DNA of 48,032 nt. It comes from Flexithrix dorotheae DSM 6795. GTDB lineage: Bacteria; Bacteroidota; Bacteroidia; Cytophagales; Flammeovirgaceae. Of the stretch, positions 1 to 9,476 are shown piece after piece (positions within the stretch are counted from its first letter, which is position 1; each line of letters starts with the position of its first letter). A program made the translations under genes and the position numbers. A model generated the notes under the pieces. That model saw only the letters and a program-made list of their open reading frames with translations, was not told the origin of the DNA and ran no database searches. The DNA is taken from contig NZ_KB903455.1 in NCBI RefSeq assembly GCF_000379765.1, positions 1-48,032 of the forward strand, in the 5' to 3' direction.

Positions 1-122
1 CCGTGTAGGACTTTTGAATAATAATCAACTTTGGTGGTAGTGGAAAGATGAGTAAGCAGTGCTTCGGGAATAAAGTCAAACAATTGGCCAGCCGATATTT
101 TGTGGTCTTTAAAAACTGTCAT
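1..122 (-). CDS. N-terminus of probable IS4-type transposase (partial, runs off left edge)
   Basis: An open frame starts with ATG at 122 and reads leftward off the window; 40 codons are visible. It begins MTVFKDHKISAGQLFDF and continues with a DFIPEALL-like helix and then KVDYYSKVLHG. That layout (short leader, 'L..L..' helix, then '..DYxxKxLxG') resembles the N-terminus of IS4-superfamily DDE transposases common in Bacteroidota. The catalytic domain is outside the window, so this is a family impression and not proof. The ATG at 127 is not usable because it runs into TGA after one codon. No terminal inverted repeat could be recognised between 123 and 240. It faces the same way as the receptor gene to its right, from which it is separated by a terminator. 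Confidence 0.45.
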   Translation of the reverse strand, partial: MTVFKDHKISAGQLFDFIPEALLTHLSTTTKVDYYSKVLH

Positions 123-250
123 AGCATTTTATTTATCCCTATTTAAAATACTAATAAAACAACCGTTTCTACAATTTAGTTAGACCAATCAACAATTAGT
201 ATGCAGATTTTTATCTCCCCCTTTTTAAGAAAAATGACTCCTTGAAAATA

Positions 251-278
251 AAAAAAGTCGGAAGATTTTTCTTCCGAC
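251..278 (-). terminator. Intrinsic terminator of the TonB receptor gene
   Basis: Nine-base stem GTCGGAAGA / TCTTCCGAC (257-265 with 270-278) around a TTTT loop, followed on the minus strand by a T run (A run at 251-256). It lies about 55 bases after the receptor stop codon. Confidence 0.85.
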
Positions 279-332
279 CTTGACTGCCTTACGGCTCCTT
301 TTTTTGTTTGGGTTTCTAGTTAGTTGGTATGG

Positions 333-3254
333 TTAGATTTTATAGCTTAATCCTAAAGAGAAGTTAATTCCTTGAGTATATTGTTGGTATATGTAATCTG
401 CACCTCCACGGTCATACTGGTGAGAGTATTTCATGTTCAGGATATTCATCACTTTTACAGACATATTGAAGCTATTTGAAATCTTCTTTCTTGAGACAAA
501 ATTTAAAGATGGTCTGGATTGTTCATATACATCCGGATCAAGCGCTGGAGTTACGTAAGAAAGCCTGTCACCCCAGATGTTGAAAGTAATACTGTTATCC
601 CATTCCAGTTTTTCACTAAAATGACTAAGCATTAAATTCACGATAAATGGAGATTGTCCTGGGAAGGGTCTCCAATCTTTTAAATCGGCTCTTTTGTTTT
701 GTTCTTGTTGTTCTTTAATAATATCCAGTTCTTCCTGACCCTTTTGGACTTTGGAATAAATAAGTGACACATTTGTGGCAAATGTAAATGAAGCCAAAGC
801 AGGAGATATAAAATCAAGGTTTTTTCTGTATTCAGCCTCTATACCCGCTACAAGGGCATCTTCCGAATTCACTGGTTTCAATTCCGCAGTAGAAGCCTGA
901 GGAGTTAATTGCCAAACAATTGGGTTCTCAAAACTTTTGTAATAAGCACTAAATGCGATTAATTCCGAAGGTCTTGGATAAAATTCATACCTGGCATCCA
1001 GGTTTTGAATTAGGGTTCTGGTTAACTCTGGGTTTCCTAATACAATGTTTTGTCCTACACCGCCAATAGAAGCGAATGGAGCAATTTCTCTAAGGTTGGG
1101 TCTTGCAATGGTCTGAGAATAACCTAACCTTAAGTTGGTATTTTCACCCATTTTATAAATGAAACTTAGGGAAGGAAGGATATCAAATTTACTAATGTCA
1201 CCAATTTCCTGTCTTTCATCATTACTTACTGATTCTAATTCTGTAAATTCTCCTCTTGCACCAAAAATAGTTTTCAGTTTTGTGGTTATGTCAAAAACGC
1301 CCATGGCATAAACTCCACCAATAATTTCTGTTCCTGTATAGGAGTTTTGAATTTGAGTCTGGTCTGAATAAACGTTACCAAAACCATATCTGGTTTCCCC
1401 TGAATTATCCACAAAAGTTCCCATCAGACCGGCATTATTTTGAGAAAAATAGGCATCGAAATCACCTTGAGCCTGGCTGAATAAAAGGAAATCCGGGTGG
1501 TTAGTTGATCTAACATCTGTATGGTTATAGGAATAGATAAATTCATTAAATACCCTGGATTTGTCAGAATATAATCCACCGAATTTAATTAGGTTATCTT
1601 TTTCACCTAAAGGAATGGTCAGGTCAAGTTTCGCATTAAACTGTTCGTCTGTTAAATCTCTGTAAAAGTGAGAAGGTAAAATTCCAACAATAGATCGGTT
1701 CATTCCCCAGTCAGTTTGGTTTCCTTCTTCATCATAACCAAAGGTGAAACCCCACATTCTGATGTCTGGTTCATCCTGGGTAACCTCTACACGGCTCACT
1801 GTCCACCCAAGTTTAATTCCACTTTCTTCAAAATAATGTTTACCACTTAATTCAAGGTTTAATAATGACCTTTCAGTAAAGTGAGTTACTACTGATTCGA
1901 ATCCAGGAGTACCAGTTTCTCTCCAAAAACCACTGGTATTTGAAGATAAATTAGATCCTTCATGGCTATACATAGTATTTAAAATGATTTCATTATTAGG
2001 AGAAAATTGATATGCTAAGCTTAATAATCCTCCCAATGCGGTGGCTTTATCTCCCTGGGTAGAAGAGTAATCCTGTTCTACTTGTAATGCTTCTTGATTT
2101 ACATCAGTAAATAACCCCTGAACCCCATTATCGTAGAATTTGTAGCTCTTGTCCATGTTAAAACCAAAATTCACACCCAGAGGTTTTCCAAATACTTCAT
2201 ATTGGTTTCCAAGTGAAAATTTAACGCCATAGTTCATGGGTGAACTTGCCCTGGCAGGGTTGAAGTTTGTAGTAACAGCTTTTGCGGTTTGATCAAGGGC
2301 CTCTCTTTCAGCCAGGCCAGCTTCTCTACTACCTAATATAAGGGAAGAGTTGGTCGCTCCAAATCGTATAAATTCATTATACTCAACCAATTCATTTGGT
2401 CTTTGTCTTGTGCCATCATCATAACCCAGCCAATCCATTTTTCCGTTAGATCCATCTGTTAAAAAGTTATTGATAAAACTTGATTGAGTGTTAAAAGTAG
2501 TAGACACTCCAAAGTTGAAATAGAATTTTTCCGGTAAAGATTTAGTGGTTATGTCTAATTTTCCTCCTGTAAAGTTACCTGGCTGGTCAGGAGTAAAAGT
2601 TTTTACAGTGATCACATTGTCGATCATTTCTGAAGGAATCAGGTCAAGGCTACTGCTATTTCTGTAAGGGTCAGCACTAGGCAGGGTGATCCCATTCATC
2701 TGGGTTAAGGAATATCTGTCTCCTAAACCTCTCATCACCATATATTTTCCTCCCTCTACAGTAGCTCCGGTGATAGATTTTACAGATTCTGCAGCATTAG
2801 ATGCCCCCATGAGCTCGATTTGTTCAGAAGAAATACCATCTTGTACAGCAAGGGCTTTCTTTTGTACCACAAGCATAGAGGCTGTTGTATTCTGAATGGC
2901 TTCTGCCTGGATTACAATTTCCTCTAGTTCTTCTACAGATTCAGAAAGGGTAAGGTTTATTGTTTTTGCATCACCTTCAGTAATCTCTACATTTTCAATC
3001 ACCTGAGTTTGGTAAGTTACAAATGAAACTGTTAAGGTATAAGTTCCAGCAGGAATATTTTTTATGAAATATTTTCCATAAATATCTGTGGCGGCTCCTT
3101 TTCCCGGAATTTCTTTTATAAGGACAGAGGCCCCTATAATTTCTTCCCCTGTGCCTCCATCAACAACTAAACCGTTGATAGAACCTGTGCCTTCCTGAGC
3201 ATATATTACAACAGGAAAAAGCATAGTAATGAATAATGTGAATAATTTTTTCAT
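333..3254 (-). CDS. TonB-dependent outer-membrane receptor with N-terminal CarboxypepD_reg domain
   Basis: A 973-residue outer-membrane active transporter. Residues 1-19 are a signal peptide (MKKLFTLFITMLF...YAQ). Residues about 24-110 form a carboxypeptidase-regulatory-like beta sandwich (SINGLVVDGGTGEEIIGASV...GTYTLTVSF). A plug domain follows at about 125-240, containing a GGKYMVMRGLGDRYSLTQMNG-type stretch typical of receptors that pair with beta-helix lipoproteins, then a TonB-dependent barrel ending in a short aromatic strand (SLGLSYKI). It would use proton-motive energy from TonB-ExbBD to import an unknown ligand. The gene for a surface-type lipoprotein lies just upstream on the same strand, but a strong hairpin separates the two and this gene has its own TAnnTTTG promoter element, so the pair can be expressed unequally. 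No SusD homologue is adjacent, so this is not a standard glycan locus. The family call is firm; the substrate is unknown. Confidence 0.93.
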   Translation of the reverse strand: MKKLFTLFITMLFPVVIYAQEGTGSINGLVVDGGTGEEIIGASVLIKEIPGKGAATDIYGKYFIKNIPAGTYTLTVSFVTYQTQVIENVEITEGDAKTINLTLSESVEELEEIVIQAEAIQNTTASMLVVQKKALAVQDGISSEQIELMGASNAAESVKSITGATVEGGKYMVMRGLGDRYSLTQMNGITLPSADPYRNSSSLDLIPSEMIDNVITVKTFTPDQPGNFTGGKLDITTKSLPEKFYFNFGVSTTFNTQSSFINNFLTDGSNGKMDWLGYDDGTRQRPNELVEYNEFIRFGATNSSLILGSREAGLAEREALDQTAKAVTTNFNPARASSPMNYGVKFSLGNQYEVFGKPLGVNFGFNMDKSYKFYDNGVQGLFTDVNQEALQVEQDYSSTQGDKATALGGLLSLAYQFSPNNEIILNTMYSHEGSNLSSNTSGFWRETGTPGFESVVTHFTERSLLNLELSGKHYFEESGIKLGWTVSRVEVTQDEPDIRMWGFTFGYDEEGNQTDWGMNRSIVGILPSHFYRDLTDEQFNAKLDLTIPLGEKDNLIKFGGLYSDKSRVFNEFIYSYNHTDVRSTNHPDFLLFSQAQGDFDAYFSQNNAGLMGTFVDNSGETRYGFGNVYSDQTQIQNSYTGTEIIGGVYAMGVFDITTKLKTIFGARGEFTELESVSNDERQEIGDISKFDILPSLSFIYKMGENTNLRLGYSQTIARPNLREIAPFASIGGVGQNIVLGNPELTRTLIQNLDARYEFYPRPSELIAFSAYYKSFENPIVWQLTPQASTAELKPVNSEDALVAGIEAEYRKNLDFISPALASFTFATNVSLIYSKVQKGQEELDIIKEQQEQNKRADLKDWRPFPGQSPFIVNLMLSHFSEKLEWDNSITFNIWGDRLSYVTPALDPDVYEQSRPSLNFVSRKKISNSFNMSVKVMNILNMKYSHQYDRGGADYIYQQYTQGINFSLGLSYKI

Positions 3255-3282
3255 ATGAGAATTTGAATTTTAATATCGGGTG

Positions 3283-3290
3283 CAAAGCTA
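3283..3290 (-). promoter_or_regulatory. Candidate -7 element for the TonB receptor gene
   Basis: On the minus strand this reads TAGCTTTG, a full match to the Bacteroidota TAnnTTTG consensus, 29 bases before the ATG. No TTG was found at the expected distance upstream, so it is supported by one box only. Confidence 0.5.
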
Positions 3291-3340
3291 TTGTATATCA
3301 GCACATTATAGCTTGTTGGGTATGTTACGAAATGATTAAA

Positions 3341-3376
3341 AAAAAGAGAAGCCTGTGTAACAGGCTTCTCTTTTTT
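3341..3376 (-). terminator. Strong bidirectional terminator between lipoprotein and receptor genes
   Basis: Ten-base perfect stem GAGAAGCCTG / CAGGCTTCTC (3346-3355 and 3361-3370), five-base loop, with A and T runs on the two flanks. It would end the lipoprotein transcript before the receptor gene. Confidence 0.9.
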
Positions 3377-3397
3377 ATTACCTAAAAGTGAAGTTTC

Positions 3398-5128
3398 TTA
3401 TTTCAAGAATCCAAACTTAGCAAGTGAAGACCAGTCTGCTAACCAGTTTTCTCCTGGAGCGAAGGCTCCTTTATAATCTGTAGATTCAATTCCCTCTGGT
3501 AAAGCAGTTGCAACATCACCGAAATCTGAAATAGAAGGCGTTGGGTCTAACCCTCCATCAGCATCTCTGGAAATACCATTAATAACACTTGTTTCTGAAA
3601 CTGTATTATTATTATCAGTTAATTCTGCTTTCAAAGTTGTTGCTTCAGGCTCTCTTGGAGTGATTGGGTTATCATCACCATCTTTTGATGTAATTTTTAT
3701 TAAATCATCAGTAGTAGATACCCCTTTGAATGAAGACCAAATATTATTAAGGATTTCCAATTCCCCATCCGTCATTTTTTGTAAGCAGTCTACTTTTCCA
3801 GTACCTAAATCCTGAACTTCTAAACCTTTGCTTGGGTAATCAACTAATATAGAATGACCTAATTTTCCTGCAAAATTTTCCCTCCATAATAAGGCTTTGT
3901 CTCTACCAGTAGCATCCTGGCCGGGGCCTATCATGGTAGCGTTAAAAATATTTGGAGCAGAGTAAAGAGCTTGATCATCAGGTGAAGCTCCGTCCCACTC
4001 GCCAGCATGGTCATAACCATCTTCATCTGATCTCATGATTGAAAATAAGAATTGAGCGTTTCCTCTGTATCCTAAGTCAAAGTCAAAGTCATCATCAGTA
4101 GAGAAAGCCACAGAAACGTGTTTGATGTTCACCGTTCCACCAAATATTTCTATTCCATCATCAGCACTGGAGAAAATATCGATGTAGTCGATTGAAGTTC
4201 CACTACCAACACCTCCTAAAGTTAATCCCTGCAATTCATCACCAGATTTGAATCCAATTCCTGTATATCGGATGGAAACATATTTTAATACACCAGAATT
4301 GTCATCAGCTACACTTCCTCCATATTGTCCTCTGGTTTCTTGAGTATCAATACCCTCAATTTGAAGATTTTCAGTAGCTCCACCTTTTTCAGCAGGAGCT
4401 TTACCTAAAAGAACTAAGCCTCCCCATTGGCCATTATCTTCTTTTTTAAGTACCCCGTAAGAAAGGTCATCTAATTCAGCTGTAAAAATGATAGGCTCAT
4501 CTTTTGTTCCTTCTGCCATAATTTTGGCTCCCTTTGTGATAAATAGAGCTGAAGTATTATCTCCGGTAGATGGAGAGTTTTTAAACCTGATTAATGTTCC
4601 AGCTGGAATGTTTAAAACTGATCCTTCTTCTACATAAACCAAACCATCAAACATATAAGTCACATCCTTTGAAAGGTTGTAAATAGTGTTTTTGTCTCCT
4701 AAAGTAGCATCAGTTACTGCTGGATCAGTAATATCTACTACAGCTTTACCTACAGTAACAGTTGCATCGGCTTTAGTTGTTTTAGAGTCCTCGTCAGTAA
4801 TAGTTAAACTTACAGTGGCATCACCTTCTGCATCAGGAGCTGTAAATGATACTTTTATTGTTCCTGAAGTTGAACCAGCTGCTGGAAGTGTTGGAATTGT
4901 TGCAGTTCCGGCAGAAGCGGTAACACTTGCTGATTTAAAGCCGGCAGCAGAGGTATATGCAAATTCAAGTTCAATCGCTTCTCCCAAACTAGCTGAAGAT
5001 CCTGTTGGTGCTGTAGCAGTAGGGGCTGAAGGAGCTGGATCTGGCTCATCATCATCACATGCTGTAAAAGTAATAAGCGATATTAAAATAAATATCGAAG
5101 TAAATAAAATACTACTAATCTTGTTCAT
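3398..5128 (-). CDS. Surface-type lipoprotein with Ig-like and parallel beta-helix regions
   Basis: A 576-residue lipoprotein. The signal peptide ends in a lipobox TFTAC (Cys24), immediately followed by DDDE. An acidic run right after the lipid-bearing cysteine resembles the lipoprotein export signal that sends Bacteroidota lipoproteins to the cell surface. After a Pro/Ala/Ser linker, residues about 40-125 look like an Ig-like sandwich. From about 140 the repeating pattern of short strands (for example GSVLNIPAGTLIRFK, GGTVNIKHVSVAFS) with Asp/Gly turns suggests a right-handed parallel beta-helix. The C-terminus includes GAFAPGENWLADW. Proteins of this make-up are often encoded beside TonB receptors of the type found downstream here, so a ligand-capture role is inferred. 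The ligand is not predictable. The opposite-strand open frames here are shadows caused by the Ala/Ser/Thr-rich composition. Confidence 0.85.
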   Translation of the reverse strand: MNKISSILFTSIFILISLITFTACDDDEPDPAPSAPTATAPTGSSASLGEAIELEFAYTSAAGFKSASVTASAGTATIPTLPAAGSTSGTIKVSFTAPDAEGDATVSLTITDEDSKTTKADATVTVGKAVVDITDPAVTDATLGDKNTIYNLSKDVTYMFDGLVYVEEGSVLNIPAGTLIRFKNSPSTGDNTSALFITKGAKIMAEGTKDEPIIFTAELDDLSYGVLKKEDNGQWGGLVLLGKAPAEKGGATENLQIEGIDTQETRGQYGGSVADDNSGVLKYVSIRYTGIGFKSGDELQGLTLGGVGSGTSIDYIDIFSSADDGIEIFGGTVNIKHVSVAFSTDDDFDFDLGYRGNAQFLFSIMRSDEDGYDHAGEWDGASPDDQALYSAPNIFNATMIGPGQDATGRDKALLWRENFAGKLGHSILVDYPSKGLEVQDLGTGKVDCLQKMTDGELEILNNIWSSFKGVSTTDDLIKITSKDGDDNPITPREPEATTLKAELTDNNNTVSETSVINGISRDADGGLDPTPSISDFGDVATALPEGIESTDYKGAFAPGENWLADWSSLAKFGFLK

Positions 5129-5187
5129 AAGATAAAATTTAAATTTTGCTTAAATTAAAGTTTTAAATAGCCCTTAAAAATTCAATG

Positions 5188-5215
5188 CAAAGTAAGATTT
5201 TACTCATGAACTCAA
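5188..5215 (-). promoter_or_regulatory. Candidate promoter of the beta-helix lipoprotein gene
   Basis: On the minus strand TTG (5213-5215), a 17-base spacer, then TTACTTTG (5188-5195), which matches TAnnTTTG in seven of eight positions. The start codon is about 60 bases downstream. The rest of the 5129-5494 gap holds only AT-rich sequence and the thrS terminator. Confidence 0.5.
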
Positions 5216-5461
5216 GTTAATCATGGAGTTAACTTATAGTGAAGTGAAAAGTGTCTAATGTGAATGAAGTGTTAATAATCCAATGTAAAATTGTATTATA
5301 TCTATAAATAGTTGAATATTATTATTGTTTTATTGGTAGATTCCAAGTTTTAAGTTGGAGTTTCCCGTTGGCACATTGCAATAATTCTAAAAAATCAGGG
5401 TTTTTTAAGGTTACATCAATTTGAATTGCATCACAGATTTATCATATTGTCCACCAGACAT

Positions 5462-5493
5462 AAAAAAAGCTGTCCTTCCGAACAGCTTTTTTT
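5462..5493 (-). terminator. Terminator of thrS
   Basis: Stem AGCTGT / ACAGCT (5468-5473 and 5482-5487), extended by flanking A and T runs. It begins directly at the thrS stop codon, so thrS is probably transcribed alone. Confidence 0.85.
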
Positions 5494-5494
5494 A

Positions 5495-7426
5495 TTATAA
5501 ATAGTCTTTGGTTTGCTCCTTAAAATGTTCAAGGAATTGTTCAACCTGCAGGCTTCCAAGATCTCCTTCTCCTTTTTTTCTGACAGAAACAGTTTGATTG
5601 TCCTTTTCTTTTTCCCCGACTATGAGCATGTATGGCGTTTTACTCACCTCTGCATCTCTAATCTTCCTGCCAATTTTTTCGTCCCTATGGTCTACAAAAC
5701 CTCTTAAACCATTCTCCTGCAATACACTGTAAACAGCATCTGCATAATCATGGAATTTCTCAGAAATAGGCAGTATGGCAAATTGATCCGGAGATAACCA
5801 TAATGGGAAATTCCCAGCACAGTTTTCTATCAGAATAGCTACAAACCTTTCCATGGAGCCAAAAGGAGCCCTGTGAATCATGACAGGTCGGTGCTTTTGA
5901 TTATCTGCACCAACATATTCCAATTCAAATCGCTCAGGTAAATTATAATCCACCTGGATAGTACCCAGTTGCCATTTTCTACCCAATGCATCTTTCACCA
6001 TAAAGTCGAGTTTTGGACCGTAAAAGGCTGCTTCCCCATATTCTACCACAGTGTTTAATTTTTTGTTGGCAGCGGCTTCCTGAATTTCCCTTTCCGCTCT
6101 TTCCCACAATTCATCCCTTCCAATATACTTTTCCTTATTTTCCGGGTCTCTTAATGAAACCTGAGCAGTGTAATCATCAAATCCCAATGCTTCAAATACA
6201 TATCTTACCAAATCAATTACCTTTTCAAACTCTTCTTTTACCTGATCTGGCCGGCAGAAAATATGGGCATCATCCTGAGTAAAACCTCTTACCCTTGTCA
6301 ATCCATGTAATTCTCCACTTTGTTCGTATCTATAAACTGTACCAAATTCAGCAAGCCTTACAGGTAATTCCTTATAAGACCTTGGTTTCGAATTATAAAT
6401 CTCACAATGGTGAGGGCAATTCATAGGTTTCAATAAAAATTCCTCATTTTCATCAGGAGTGTGGATTGGCTGGAAAGAATCCTCTCCATATTTGGCATAA
6501 TGTCCTGAAGTTTCATAAAGTTTTTTCCCGCCAATATGTGGAGTAACCACAGGGTCGTAACCAGCCTTTACCTGGGCCTTCCTCAAAAAAGCTTCAAGCC
6601 TTTCCCTTAAAACTGTTCCTTTTGGTAACCATAGGGGTAACCCCATTCCCACTTTTTCCGAAAAAGTAAACAACTCCAGTTCCTTACCCAATTTTCTATG
6701 ATCTCTTTTCTTAGCTTCTTCCAGCATTTCAAGATACTCGGAAAGTTCTTTGGCTTTGGGGAAGGTAACTCCATAAATTCGAGTCAACATTTTATTTTTT
6801 TCATCTCCTCTCCAATAAGCACCAGCTACGTTCATTAGCTTTACGGCTTTTATGAAGCCAGTGTGAGGGATGTGTGGCCCCCGGCATAAATCTGTGAAAT
6901 TTCCCTGTTGGTAAAAAGTGATTTCACCATCTTCAAGCCCCTCTATCAATTCCAGTTTATATTCGTCTCCTTTTTCAGTGAAATACTTTACCGATTCACC
7001 TTTTGAAATTTCAGATCGGATATATTCATTTTTTTGTTTGGCCAGTTCCTTCATTTTGGCCTCTATTTTAGGGAAATCATCAGAAGATATCTGGTGATCC
7101 ATAAAATCAATATCATAATAAAATCCGGTTTCAATGGCAGGGCCAATACCCAGTTTTATTCCAGGATAAAGCGCTTCCATAGCCTCAGCCATCAGGTGGG
7201 CAGATGAGTGCCAGAAGGTAGCTTTCCCGTCTTTATCATTCCAGGTTAATAGTTTAAGGGTAGAATCCGTGGTGATTGGCCTTGTAGCATCCCAAACTTC
7301 CCCATTCACTTCTGCTGCCAAAACGTTTCTTGCCAGTCCTTCACTAATACTTTTAGCTACATCAAGACTGGATACACCTGATTCAAATTCCTTGACTGAA
7401 CCATCTGGTAATGTAATTTTCACCAT
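5495..7426 (-). CDS. thrS: Threonine--tRNA ligase
   Basis: Charges tRNA-Thr with threonine in the cytoplasm. The 643-residue length is that of full-size bacterial ThrRS. Residues 1-61 are a TGS domain ([12 protein letters not shown]). The editing domain carries the HxxxH zinc-type motif as [11 protein letters not shown] at about 73, and the class II core follows with the motif 2 region [19 protein letters not shown] and a motif 3 region [11 protein letters not shown]. The C-terminal anticodon-binding domain includes [16 protein letters not shown]. The start is the ATG in front of the TGS domain, with no in-frame alternative needed. In many bacteria thrS is followed by infC-rpmI-rplT; here a terminator and an unrelated lipoprotein gene follow. 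Confidence 0.98.
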   Translation of the reverse strand: MVKITLPDGSVKEFESGVSSLDVAKSISEGLARNVLAAEVNGEVWDATRPITTDSTLKLLTWNDKDGKATFWHSSAHLMAEAMEALYPGIKLGIGPAIETGFYYDIDFMDHQISSDDFPKIEAKMKELAKQKNEYIRSEISKGESVKYFTEKGDEYKLELIEGLEDGEITFYQQGNFTDLCRGPHIPHTGFIKAVKLMNVAGAYWRGDEKNKMLTRIYGVTFPKAKELSEYLEMLEEAKKRDHRKLGKELELFTFSEKVGMGLPLWLPKGTVLRERLEAFLRKAQVKAGYDPVVTPHIGGKKLYETSGHYAKYGEDSFQPIHTPDENEEFLLKPMNCPHHCEIYNSKPRSYKELPVRLAEFGTVYRYEQSGELHGLTRVRGFTQDDAHIFCRPDQVKEEFEKVIDLVRYVFEALGFDDYTAQVSLRDPENKEKYIGRDELWERAEREIQEAAANKKLNTVVEYGEAAFYGPKLDFMVKDALGRKWQLGTIQVDYNLPERFELEYVGADNQKHRPVMIHRAPFGSMERFVAILIENCAGNFPLWLSPDQFAILPISEKFHDYADAVYSVLQENGLRGFVDHRDEKIGRKIRDAEVSKTPYMLIVGEKEKDNQTVSVRKKGEGDLGSLQVEQFLEHFKEQTKDYL

Positions 7427-7525
7427 TATTCTATATTTATTTTCGGATTAAGTTATGCTTATAAAAATATTCCAAACATTAAACAAATGCAGGTTTGTTT
7501 TCCTATTGTGGTAATATTTGGGGCA

Positions 7526-7533
7526 CAAATTTA
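7526..7533 (-). promoter_or_regulatory. Candidate -7 element for thrS
   Basis: On the minus strand this reads TAAATTTG, a full TAnnTTTG match about 100 bases before the thrS ATG. No clear TTG box was found. The rest of the 7427-7803 gap shows no other recognisable element; no T-box leader is evident. Confidence 0.4.
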
Positions 7534-7803
7534 CTGGAAATGTTATCATTTGCCATAATCGAAACCAAAAACTTCTCAATGGGGGAAATTATAAGTAAAT
7601 CTGTTAAAAATTATTCCTGTATACACCCTAAATCAGGAAGTACCCCGTTAGGGATAAGATGACTTGAAGTGAAAAGTTTTTTAAATATAATTTGACTAGT
7701 GAAATCAGGGATTGTTGGATGTAAGAAGGGTGTTTTTTTGATGCCGGAGATTTCAGAACAAGGTATTAAAACTGGTCATAAGGAATAACATAAATAGGGA
7801 TAG

Positions 7804-8691
7804 ATGCCAACCAAAACAGGCGATTTTTTTCGGTTACATTTTATTATACTATTAAGTAGTATAATACCTATAATTGCCATATTTATATCTTTACCTGCCA
7901 TTGAGATTGTTTTTTACAGAACTCTTATTGCCTTTGTAGTTTTAGGGATTTATATCTATATCAAAAATTTCCGGCTTGCACTTGATCCCGAAAACCTGTC
8001 TAAAATTATATTAAGTGGTGTCTTAACAGCTACCTACTGGATATTGCTAATGGTTTCGGCTAAAATTTCCAATGCCTCTGTCTGTCTGATTGGTATTTCC
8101 ACCACCTCAGTGTGGATAAGTTTTATTACCCCATTATTTGAAAAGAAAAAAATAAGTATTCTTCAGATCATTATTGGGATTGTGGCTGTAATTGGAATCT
8201 TTATCATTTCCCAATCCAATCTAAAACATCCTGTGGGGCTGTTTGTCGGAGTTATTGCTGGATTCTTTGGCGCTTTAGTCACTATTTTTAATGCTAAACT
8301 TAGCCGTGGTTATCATCATTATGTTATTACCTTTTACCAAATGATTGGGGCATGGGTGGGTACTTTGCTTTTTATTCCTATTTACCTGTTGTATTTCTCA
8401 GAAGGAAATTTACAGATGTTCCCAAATTTTCAGGATATTCTATTAATAATTGCTTTGGTAATTGTTTTCTCTATTTTTATTTATTCTCAATTTATAAAAA
8501 TCATGAAAACTGTTTCGCCATTTATGGTGACTTTATCTGCCAATTTATCCCCGATTTACGGAATTATCGTAGCCCTGATATTTCTAGGAGATAGTGAAAA
8601 AATGAACTTCCTGTTTTATTTAGGTTCCAGTATTATTATTATATCGGTGATTATATATCCTCTTCTTCAAAAGCATTTTAATACGCAGTAA
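7804..8691 (+). CDS. EamA/DMT-family inner-membrane transporter
   Basis: A 295-residue protein made almost entirely of hydrophobic segments, about ten predicted helices in two five-helix halves, which is the EamA (drug/metabolite transporter) architecture. Typical features are the first half ending ISNASVCLIGISTTSVWISF, the following FEKKKISILQIIIGIVAVIGIFII, and the second-half PFMVTLSANLSPIYGIIVALIFLGD, matching the conserved 'LxPvxaxllaxlflgE' region but with Asp in place of Glu. Proteins of this fold export or exchange amino acids, nucleotide-sugars or other small metabolites. The substrate cannot be predicted. It is a single gene, divergent from thrS, closed by a shared bidirectional terminator. 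Confidence 0.9.
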   Translation: MPTKTGDFFRLHFIILLSSIIPIIAIFISLPAIEIVFYRTLIAFVVLGIYIYIKNFRLALDPENLSKIILSGVLTATYWILLMVSAKISNASVCLIGISTTSVWISFITPLFEKKKISILQIIIGIVAVIGIFIISQSNLKHPVGLFVGVIAGFFGALVTIFNAKLSRGYHHYVITFYQMIGAWVGTLLFIPIYLLYFSEGNLQMFPNFQDILLIIALVIVFSIFIYSQFIKIMKTVSPFMVTLSANLSPIYGIIVALIFLGDSEKMNFLFYLGSSIIIISVIIYPLLQKHFNTQ

Positions 8692-8714
8692 GGAAATTTT
8701 CCCGGGTTTAAAAC

Positions 8715-8746
8715 AAAAAAGGATTCCTGAGAAGGAATCCTTTTTT
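8715..8746 (+). terminator. Bidirectional terminator between transporter and methyltransferase
   Basis: Near-perfect stem AAAAAAGGATTCCT / AGGAATCCTTTTTT (8715-8728 and 8733-8746) with a GAGA loop. It serves the two convergent genes. Confidence 0.9.
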
Positions 8747-8777
8747 GTTTACCAGAAAAAACCTAAGAATTATTTGA

Positions 8778-9476
8778 TTAGCAAATCTTGTAAAAAATCC
8801 TGGTCAGTCCGGTTTTTGTTTGATAGAAAGTGCTTTCAATTGAAGAAAACCCTGAAAGTTGAATACTTTCTTTTAATTCTTCAAATGTGGGAAGATAAGC
8901 CTCAATTGTACCCCATTCGGTTTCAAACTTGATGTAATTGTCTTCTCCTTTAGAACCAATTACTCTCACATTTTTATAAGGGGTTTCAATCAGCAAAAAA
9001 CCATCTTCTCCTAAATTATCTTTTAATCTTTTTAAAACGATGCGTTGCTCAGGCAAAGAAAGCTCGAGTATTCCCGACCACAACCATAAAATACAATCCG
9101 CTTTATTAGGTAGATTAAGCTGTTTTAAATCCTGATCAATTATTTCAATATTATCATCATCAGTATATTTTTCTTCCATATAATCGAGTAATTTCCTTAC
9201 TCTTTCCACTGCATACACCTGGCCTGAAAACTGATTGTTTTTAATAAATTCAATAGCCCTTCCATATCCTGATCCAATTTCCGCAATTGTATTCAGATTT
9301 TTAATTTCAGGGTAAATTACCTTGATGTCGATACCTTCATCTAATCCTATGATGGCCGAAAATTCCTTGAATTTTTCAATTTCAATTTTATTATAAAATT
9401 CAAAATTGGCATCATTTATCAGTTTTAAATGCTGGTCTTCAATGTAACTATTGCTGGTTTCTCTGATGATGGACAT
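8778..9476 (-). CDS. Class I SAM-dependent methyltransferase
   Basis: A 232-residue soluble protein. The SAM-binding motif I is IAEIGSGYGRAIEF at about residue 68, followed by an acidic strand end (VYAVERV), a post-motif DQDLKQLNL and a motif IV-like DCILWLWSGILEL, all in Rossmann-methyltransferase order. The substrate is unknown, since class I methyltransferases act on small molecules, lipids, proteins or RNA. The N-terminal 65 residues are a short helical cap. No neighbouring gene suggests a pathway. Expression is probably monocistronic and ends at the shared terminator on its 3' side. Confidence 0.85.
   Translation of the reverse strand: MSIIRETSNSYIEDQHLKLINDANFEFYNKIEIEKFKEFSAIIGLDEGIDIKVIYPEIKNLNTIAEIGSGYGRAIEFIKNNQFSGQVYAVERVRKLLDYMEEKYTDDDNIEIIDQDLKQLNLPNKADCILWLWSGILELSLPEQRIVLKRLKDNLGEDGFLLIETPYKNVRVIGSKGEDNYIKFETEWGTIEAYLPTFEELKESIQLSGFSSIESTFYQTKTGLTRIFYKIC

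Noticed and set aside
4686-5135. Long plus-strand open frame of 149 codons opposite the lipoprotein gene
   Set aside because: Its Ala/Val/Ser-rich translation is the antisense of a low-complexity Ala/Thr/Pro linker. The opposite frame has a lipobox and a full domain structure, so this is a shadow.
7427-7803. T-box or other riboswitch in front of thrS
   Set aside because: No T-box core sequence or conserved hairpin was found, and T-box control is not expected in this phylum.
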